Part shown: positions 57,298-64,000 of the stretch, one piece after another | How the letters are laid out: every line of letters starts with the position of its first letter | Position numbering within the stretch: the first letter of the stretch is position 1 | NCBI RefSeq assembly: GCF_030537745.1 | Contig: NZ_JAUNVI010000004.1 | Span: 1-64,000 of the forward strand | Origin: Ornithinimicrobium sp. | Lineage (GTDB): Bacteria > Actinomycetota > Actinomycetes > Actinomycetales > Dermatophilaceae | Length of the DNA: 64,000 nucleotides | Reading direction: 5' to 3' | Program-made: the position numbers and the translations under genes | The notes under the pieces: generated by a model | Told to the model about the DNA's origin: nothing | The model's input: only the letters and a program-made list of their open reading frames with translations | Database searches by the model: none

Positions 57298-57442
57298 GAG
57301 GTCAGCATTCGGCGCAGATCCCACAGGCACGTACGCTCACCCGTGCTGACGTCGATCCGGCGCTCGGTGGTATGAAGTTGTCCCCGACGCCCCATACTGA
57401 TGCGTAGGGTGGCGTAGCCCGACTCGGAAGGAGCCCCACACC

Positions 57443-57757
57443 GTGGTAGAGGCAACTGAGCCCGGCCCCATGGCAGAACTCTGGGAGTGGCAGTACGACG
57501 GCGCGTGCAGGACGACCAGCCCCGAGGTGTTCTTTCACCCTGAGGGCGAGCGTGGCCCCGCGCGCCGCCGACGGGATGAGCGCGCTAAGCAGGTCTGCGC
57601 GACCTGCCCCGTGCTGGAGCAATGCCGTGGGCACGCACTCGCGGCCCGCGAGCCGTATGGGGTCTGGGGCGGGATGACCGAGGACGAACGCCGCGCCTAT
57701 CACGAGGCCGAGGACGGGATCGCGAACGAGACCCCAAGGGCAGCAGAGACCGCCTGA
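57443..57757 (+). CDS. whiB3: WhiB-family iron-sulfur regulator, WhiB3/WhiD type
   Basis: 104 residues from GTG 57443 with GGAAGGAG 9 nt upstream. The 4Fe-4S ligands are Cys22, Cys52, Cys55 and Cys61 (C-Xn-CxxC-x5-C), followed by the G[V/I]WGG turn at 73-77. The segments WEWQ, FFHPEGERG and REPYGVWGG match WhiB3/WhiD most closely. WhiB3 proteins sense redox state and nitric oxide and bind the sigma factor. It is convergent with groEL across a very long hairpin. Confidence 0.92.
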   Translation: MVEATEPGPMAELWEWQYDGACRTTSPEVFFHPEGERGPARRRRDERAKQVCATCPVLEQCRGHALAAREPYGVWGGMTEDERRAYHEAEDGIANETPRAAETA

Positions 57758-57846
57758 GCTCTGGTGGCCGGCAGCCGCTGACCGTATGGCGCCGGCCCGT
57801 CCTCCCGATCAATCAAAGACAGCACCGCCGCGACACACCCGCGACG

Positions 57847-57905
57847 ACATACACCTGCGGCCCCGCCGCCCGAAGATCTCGGGCTGCGGGGCCGCAGGTG
57901 TATGT
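57847..57905. terminator. 27-bp hairpin between whiB3 and groEL
   Basis: The arms 57847-57873 and 57879-57905 are complementary over 27 bp with one mismatch, around AGATC. The outer part begins ACATACACCTGCGG. It lies 17 nt beyond the groEL stop. It is far longer than the other hairpins here, and probably a bidirectional terminator for the two convergent genes. Confidence 0.75.
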
Positions 57906-57921
57906 CAATCCTGACGGGACG

Positions 57922-59623
<1,702 letters not shown>

Positions 59624-59710
59624 TCAAAGATCAGGACGAGGCGTGACGCGCTGACGAACTCCGCTCGCGGGTCGTCGGCGCTCCTTCTCGCCCGACCGTG
59701 GGCCGACTGC

Positions 59711-60004
59711 TCAGCCGACGATCGCGAGCACGTCGCGCGCGCTCAGGATCAGGTACTCAGTGCCGCTGTGCTTGATCTCGGTGCCGCCGTACTTGCTGTA
59801 GATGACGCGGTCGCCGACTTTGACGTCCATCGGGACGCGGTTGCCGTTGTCGTCGATACGGCCGGGACCGACCGCCAGGACCTCGCCCTCCTGGGGCTTC
59901 TCCTTGGCGGTGTCCGGGATGACGAGGCCAGACGCTGTGGTCTGCTCCGCCTCGACGGACTTGACGACGATGCGGTCCTCGAGAGGCTTGATGGAAACCG
60001 ACAC
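59711..60004 (-). CDS. groES: Co-chaperonin GroES
   Basis: 97 residues. [12 protein letters not shown] at the start, the mobile loop [12 protein letters not shown] (here [13 protein letters not shown]), [11 protein letters not shown] and [13 protein letters not shown] are all in place. It caps GroEL. It is the first gene of the operon, controlled by a promoter flanked by two CIRCE operators. Confidence 0.97.
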   Translation of the reverse strand: MSVSIKPLEDRIVVKSVEAEQTTASGLVIPDTAKEKPQEGEVLAVGPGRIDDNGNRVPMDVKVGDRVIYSKYGGTEIKHSGTEYLILSARDVLAIVG

Positions 60005-60124
60005 GGTTGCCTTCCTTTTCGTTCTACCGGTCGACTGGTGCCGCCGGTGTGGTCATGGTGCAGATCTCACTCTCTGCGCCGTCCTTGGCCGCCGTCGCGG
60101 GGATCAACCAGGAACGTGAGTGCG

Positions 60125-60151
60125 CTGGCACTTGCGTGCCGAGAGTGCTAA
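60125..60151. promoter_or_regulatory. CIRCE operator 1 (imperfect), overlapping the groES transcription start
   Basis: CTGGCACTT, nine bases, GAGTGCTAA. The right arm is perfect and the left arm matches 6 of 9 of TTAGCACTC. It lies just downstream of the -10, where HrcA binding would block initiation. Confidence 0.75.
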
Positions 60152-60155
60152 GTCG

Positions 60156-60184
60156 AATCTAGGCCGCGATTAGCACTCGGTCAA
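60156..60184 (-). promoter_or_regulatory. groES promoter
   Basis: TTGACC (60184-60179) and TAGATT (60161-60156) with a 17-bp spacer on the minus strand. The -35 lies inside CIRCE 2, and the start site lies in CIRCE 1. The leader would be roughly 145 nt. Confidence 0.75.
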
Positions 60185-60196
60185 GCCGAGTGCCAA
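60170..60196. promoter_or_regulatory. CIRCE operator 2, overlapping the groES -35
   Basis: TTAGCACTC, nine bases, GAGTGCCAA: 17 of 18 arm positions match the HrcA consensus. It covers the -35 hexamer. Confidence 0.9.
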
Positions 60197-60247
60197 GAAG
60201 CGACGTGCTCGAGGGCCGTCGACGGACCGGCACCTGCCCACTAGCGC

Positions 60248-61510
60248 TTAGAGAAACGGCTCCAGCGGTTGCAGCACCCGCTCGATCACCCGGTAGTGGA
60301 AAGGTCGTTTGCTCCACTCGCCCATCGTCATCTGCCGGCAGCGTTCCAGGTCGCGACTGAAGATCTCCTCCATGTGCGCCGCCTGGTCGGGGTCGATGAG
60401 CTCAAGGTTGATCTCGTAGTTGCCGCGGAGCGAGAGCCGGTCGATGTTGGCGGTGCCGATCGTCGACCACGCTCCGTCGACGGTCGCTGTCTTCGCGTGG
60501 ACCATGACGTCCTGGTAGAGATACACCTCCACTCCGCCCCGGAGCAGCTCGGTCCAGTAGTAGCGCGCGACGATGTCGGCGAGCACGTGGTTGGACCGCT
60601 CCGGCATGATCACCTTGACGTCCACCCCGCGGCCGGCCGCATGCAGGAGGGCTTGCAGGATCTCGGCGTCCGGGATGAAGTAGCCCTGGGTGATCCAGAC
60701 CCGGTGCAGGGCCCGATCGATAGCCTCGAGGTAGAGCGCCCGGACAGGATAGATCAACCGGCTCGGTTCGTTACGCGCCGCGTGGACGGCCGCGTCCCAG
60801 TGAGACGAACCACTGTCGGGCAGCTCTGGCTTGCGCGTCCCGCGGTGTCGGTTCCAGAAGTCGACGAAGGAGTTCTGCAGCTCCCAGACGCCTGGTCCCT
60901 CGATCCGCAGATGGGTGTCACGCCAGCTCTTCGCGTAGAGGGAGCCGATGTTGTAACCCCCGACGAAGCCGACCGCTCCGTCGACGACGAGGATCTTGCG
61001 GTGGTCCCGGCCGGTGCGCCTGATGTCGATGACGGGCAGCCGCGAACGCAGGACGGGGAACTTGAGAAGGTGGACCGAGCTCGGGAACGACTTGAACTCC
61101 GAGGACACCACCAGGTTGGCGAAGCCGTCGAAGACGAGGCACACGAGCACCCCACGATCCGCCGCCCGCACGACGGCGTCCTTCACCGCCTGCCCGACGT
61201 CGTCGCCCTTCCAGATGTAGGACGCGAGGTAGACGTAGTCCTGCGCCCCGTCGATGGCGGCGATCATGTCGTCATAGAGGTCCTGGCCGTAGGTGTAGGT
61301 GGTGACCGTGTTGCCACGGACCGTGGCGACCAACGGGTCGTCGTCGGGGGCAGAATGCTCGGCACTACGACGCTTGCGCAAGCCGTCGGCGATGACCACG
61401 GTGGCGGCCACGGACAGTTGCGCGACCAGGCCAGCGCCCGCCAGCTTGAGGGTGACCCGCCGCGCATCGCTGAGCAGGCCGGTGAACTCTCGGGTGAGGA
61501 CTCGACGCAT
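60248..61510 (-). CDS. cls: Cardiolipin synthase / phospholipase D family protein
   Basis: 420 residues. Two HKD motifs are present: His170-Lys172-Asp177 in DHRKILVVDGAVGFVGG and His338-Lys340-Asp345 in VHAKTATVDGAW. One N-terminal hydrophobic segment (about 22-42) would anchor it in the membrane. It is likely to make cardiolipin from phosphatidylglycerol. ATG is 6 nt after TAGATT (61522-61517). Confidence 0.9.
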   Translation of the reverse strand: MRRVLTREFTGLLSDARRVTLKLAGAGLVAQLSVAATVVIADGLRKRRSAEHSAPDDDPLVATVRGNTVTTYTYGQDLYDDMIAAIDGAQDYVYLASYIWKGDDVGQAVKDAVVRAADRGVLVCLVFDGFANLVVSSEFKSFPSSVHLLKFPVLRSRLPVIDIRRTGRDHRKILVVDGAVGFVGGYNIGSLYAKSWRDTHLRIEGPGVWELQNSFVDFWNRHRGTRKPELPDSGSSHWDAAVHAARNEPSRLIYPVRALYLEAIDRALHRVWITQGYFIPDAEILQALLHAAGRGVDVKVIMPERSNHVLADIVARYYWTELLRGGVEVYLYQDVMVHAKTATVDGAWSTIGTANIDRLSLRGNYEINLELIDPDQAAHMEEIFSRDLERCRQMTMGEWSKRPFHYRVIERVLQPLEPFL

Positions 61511-61516
61511 TCCATC

Positions 61517-61522
61517 AATCTA
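61517..61522 (-). promoter_or_regulatory. -10 hexamer of cls (leaderless)
   Basis: TAGATT on the minus strand, 6 nt before ATG 61510, in the 31-nt gap to the THUMP-like gene. Confidence 0.6.
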
Positions 61523-61541
61523 GCTGGAGGACACTAGCGAG

Positions 61542-62798
61542 GTGACCTCGACCGAGCGTGCCGCAGAACTCATGGCAGCGCTGGCGTCCCCGTCCGGCCT
61601 GGCGCTGCTGCGGCGGCTGCCGGTGTATGACGAGGCAACGGTGTTGTCGGTGACCGCCCGGCTGCGGGACGAGGGGGTCGATCCGGACCTGGCGAGCGCG
61701 GCGCTGACGCAGTCCCGGCTCCGGTCACGGGCTCGGGGCCGCCTCGGCCCGGTGGCCGATCGGTTGCTGCTCACGGCCGACGGTCTGGAGCAGGCGACCC
61801 GTCCAGCAGTGGCCGCGCGCCACGCCGAGCGGTTCCTGGCCTGCGGCGTGGAGCACGTCTGGGACCTGGGCAGCGGAGTGGGGATGGACTCGCTGGCGTT
61901 CGCCGAGGCGGGTCTGGTCGTCACTGCGCTGGAGCGCTCCGCCGAGGTCGCGGTCGCGGCAACCGCCAACCTTGCGCCCTATCCGCACGCACGCGTGGTC
62001 ACCGCAGAAGTCGACTCTTTCGATCCCGCGCCCGGCGACGGCGCATGGTTGGATCCGGCGCGACGCACCCCCGGCGTCGCAGATGCGAGGGGGCGCACCC
62101 GCCGGGTCTGGCGGCTCTCGGACCTCTCCCCCAGCTGGGAGCAGGTCTTGGCCGTGGCTGCCCGCACCGCAGCCACGGGCGCCAAGTTGTCCCCCGGCTT
62201 TCGCGCCGAGGACCTGCCCGACGGTGCCGAGGCGGAGTGGGTCTCCCTTGACGGAGGCGTGGTGGAGTGCGTGGTGTGGTGGGGTCGCGCGGTGCGCCAG
62301 CCGGGGATCAGCGCGCTAGTGGGCACCTCGGAGGCCGCTGAGGCCGGGGCCGGTGGCACCCGTTGGCACGTGGTGGAGCCGGTCAGCGATGCACCCGAAC
62401 CGCTGCAGAGCGCAGACGCGCTTGGCCCCTTCGTCGGCGAGCCGGACCGGGCCGTGCTCGCCGCGGGGCTGACCGGCACCCTGTCGGCGCTCGTCAACGG
62501 TCAGGAACTGGACCATCACGTGGGCTACGTGAGCGCCCCCGCCCCGACCCCGGTGCCCTGGGCCCGGTGGTATGCCGTCGAAGAGTCCTTGCCGCTGCAC
62601 CCCCGACCCGTCCGAGCATGGCTACGCGAGCGGGCGATCGACCAGGTCACGATCAAGAAGCGCGGGGTCTCCACCGACCCGGAGCGGTTCCGCTCCGAGC
62701 TGCGACTGCGGCGAGGGCAGGGGCAGGAGGGGACGCTCATCCTGACGCGGGTCGCTGGGACGCCGACCGCGCTCGTCGTGCGACCACTGGCACCCTGA
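61542..62798 (+). CDS. THUMP-like domain SAM-dependent methyltransferase
   Basis: 418 residues from GTG 61542, with CTGGAGG 11 nt upstream. The SAM site reads VWDLGSGVGMDSLAFAEAG near residue 105, followed by TALERS, WLDPARRTPG and a C-terminal THUMP-like domain (ERAIDQVTIKKRGVSTDPE). It is an actinobacterial family commonly found beside tsaD and rimI. The RNA or protein target is unknown. It is convergent with tsaD. Confidence 0.85.
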   Translation: MTSTERAAELMAALASPSGLALLRRLPVYDEATVLSVTARLRDEGVDPDLASAALTQSRLRSRARGRLGPVADRLLLTADGLEQATRPAVAARHAERFLACGVEHVWDLGSGVGMDSLAFAEAGLVVTALERSAEVAVAATANLAPYPHARVVTAEVDSFDPAPGDGAWLDPARRTPGVADARGRTRRVWRLSDLSPSWEQVLAVAARTAATGAKLSPGFRAEDLPDGAEAEWVSLDGGVVECVVWWGRAVRQPGISALVGTSEAAEAGAGGTRWHVVEPVSDAPEPLQSADALGPFVGEPDRAVLAAGLTGTLSALVNGQELDHHVGYVSAPAPTPVPWARWYAVEESLPLHPRPVRAWLRERAIDQVTIKKRGVSTDPERFRSELRLRRGQGQEGTLILTRVAGTPTALVVRPLAP

Positions 62799-62849
62799 CA
62801 CCGCTGTGGGATCGGGCACCACCCGGCGACCTGGTCGTCGAGGTGCTAC

Positions 62850-63893
62850 TCAGGCGCGGACCTGCTCCACGGGCTGGGAGGAGTCGGCACGGAGATCGAG
62901 CCGGGAAGCCTCGCCACCCTTGCTCACGATCTCGGAGCCGAGCGCCGCAACCATCGCGCCGTTGTCCGTGCACAACCCGGGACTGGGCACCCTCAGTCGG
63001 ATCCCGGCCGCTTCGCAGCGCTCGTTGGCCAGGGCGCGCAGGCGGGTATTGGCGGCCACTCCCCCGCCGAGGAGCAGATCCTGGACGCCGTGCTCCTGGC
63101 AGGCCTTGACCGCCTTGCGGGTGAGCACATCGACGACCGCCTCCTGGAAGCTCGCGGCGACGTCCGCCACCGGCACCGGCTCCCCGCTGGCCTCCCTGGC
63201 CTGCACCCACCGGGCCACCGCCGTCTTGAGTCCGGAAAAGGAGTAGTCGAACCGGTGCCGCTGCAGATCACGCCCCGAGGTGAGACCCCGGGGGAAGTCG
63301 ATGGCGATGCGGTTGCCCTCCCGTGCCATCCGGTCGATGTGCGGGCCACCGGGGAACGGCAGGCCCAACAACCGGGCGACCTTGTCGAAAGCCTCGCCAG
63401 CCGCGTCGTCGATCGTAGCGCCCAGCGACTGGATGTCTTGGGTGATGTCGGGCACGAGGAGCAGGTTGGAGTGGCCACCGCTGACGAGCAGCCCCATGGC
63501 CGGCTCCGGTAGCGGCCCATGCTCGAGGATGTCGACGGCGACATGGGCAGCCAGGTGGTTGATCCCGTAGAGAGGCCTGTCGAGCCCGATGGCGAGCGCC
63601 TTGGCGGCGGCGACGCCAACCAGGAGCGACCCGGCCAGGCCCGGGCCGGCGGTGACCGCGATCGCGTCGACGTCGCTCAGCTTGACGCCCGCCTCGCGGC
63701 ACGCCCGGTCGATGGTCGGCACCATCGCCTCCAGGTGCGCGCGGCTGGCGACCTCCGGCACCACGCCGCCGAACCTGGCATGCTCCTCGACGCTGCTGGC
63801 GATGGCGTCGAACAGCAAGGTCTGCCCACTCACCAGGCCGACACCGGTCTCGTCACAACTGGTCTCTAGCCCCAGGACCAAGGGTTCGTTCAT
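62850..63893 (-). CDS. tsaD: tRNA N6-adenosine threonylcarbamoyltransferase
   Basis: 347 residues. The ASKHA-fold motifs are [26 protein letters not shown], the metal pair in [20 protein letters not shown], and [11 protein letters not shown] near the C-terminus. It makes t6A37 in ANN-decoding tRNAs. Its start overlaps the rimI stop by ATGA, the usual tsaB-rimI-tsaD order. Confidence 0.96.
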   Translation of the reverse strand: MNEPLVLGLETSCDETGVGLVSGQTLLFDAIASSVEEHARFGGVVPEVASRAHLEAMVPTIDRACREAGVKLSDVDAIAVTAGPGLAGSLLVGVAAAKALAIGLDRPLYGINHLAAHVAVDILEHGPLPEPAMGLLVSGGHSNLLLVPDITQDIQSLGATIDDAAGEAFDKVARLLGLPFPGGPHIDRMAREGNRIAIDFPRGLTSGRDLQRHRFDYSFSGLKTAVARWVQAREASGEPVPVADVAASFQEAVVDVLTRKAVKACQEHGVQDLLLGGGVAANTRLRALANERCEAAGIRLRVPSPGLCTDNGAMVAALGSEIVSKGGEASRLDLRADSSQPVEQVRA

Positions 63894-64000
63894 CGAAGCT
63901 CCTTACGCATGATGAGGGCGTCCACCCAGGGCCCCGCTGAGGTCCGGTAGTAGTCGCTCCGGGTGTGGATGGTCGCGTAGCCGTGCGCGTCGTAGAGACA
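63890..64000 (-). CDS. rimI: Ribosomal-protein alanine N-acetyltransferase, C-terminal part (cut by window edge)
   Basis: The last 36 residues are visible, starting [17 protein letters not shown] and ending [12 protein letters not shown]. This is the typical C-terminal GNAT signature of RimI (Y-Y then D-A-L-x-M). The gene continues beyond the right edge. Its TGA overlaps the tsaD start (ATGA). Confidence 0.85.
   Translation of the reverse strand, partial: CLYDAHGYATIHTRSDYYRTSAGPWVDALIMRKELR

Noticed and set aside
60005..60247. HspR-type (HAIR) operator near groES
   Set aside because: The inverted repeats fit CIRCE spacing and sequence, not the HAIR consensus.

Overview
The window is 64 kb of high-GC chromosome from an actinobacterium, most likely of the Micrococcales and close to the Intrasporangiaceae or Ornithinimicrobiaceae. 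The grounds are very GC-rich codons, many GTG starts, a WhiB regulator, LpdA-type quinone reductase, GuaB3, MurT/GatD, DUF3017, DUF3817 and a SpoIIM/RDD/MoxR/DUF58 cluster. I see no phage, transposase, CRISPR array, tRNA or rRNA. Coding density is very high, and no stretch over 300 bases lacks a gene.

Layout. 62-5492: LpdA, then a nucleoside block (punA, pmmB) and a uridine-kinase-like ATPase. 5489-13905: a MoxR/DUF58/DUF4129/DUF4350 membrane cluster, a CDF metal transporter, and divergent SpoIIM and RDD genes. 13893-24824: a nucleoside uptake and breakdown region (add, deoC, deoA, cdd and a four-gene BMP/NupABC importer). 24989-31461: M20 amidohydrolase, the catalytic chain of methylmalonyl-CoA mutase, pyrD, manC and a mannosyltransferase-like GT4. 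31495-42817: ThpR-like protein, LysM protein, mdh, the DUF3017/folD/ACT set, purH under a ZTP riboswitch, a methyltransferase, purN, a DUF6350 membrane protein, sucCD and the B12-binding subunit of the mutase. 42871-48327: pcrA and a four-gene membrane/PIG-L/UPF0104 operon. 48332-57285: a tightly overlapping guaB3-propeller-SURF1-DUF3817-guaA-murT-gatD operon, then guaB. 57443-64000: WhiB3-like regulator, groEL, groES with two CIRCE operators, cardiolipin synthase, a THUMP-like methyltransferase, tsaD and the end of rimI.

How the genes fit together. The importer, Cdd, Add, PunA, DeoA, a hexose-phosphate-mutase family protein that could act on pentose phosphates, and DeoC can take nucleosides to bases and glycolytic intermediates. 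PurN, PurH, FolD, GuaB and GuaA cover parts of purine synthesis, with FolD supplying the formyl donor for PurN and PurH. The two mutase chains would feed succinyl-CoA to SucCD and Mdh.

The non-coding signals are the most informative part. There is a ZTP riboswitch whose Shine-Dalgarno can be sequestered by the aptamer's own 3' strand. Nineteen start codons sit 6-8 nt after a TAnnnT hexamer (leaderless initiation). Two leaderless 12-residue minicistrons overlap the next gene by GTGA. A 22-nt tandem repeat family lies at two gene ends about 13.7 kb apart. A 14-C tract lies in the RDD gene. Several long hairpins lie between genes.
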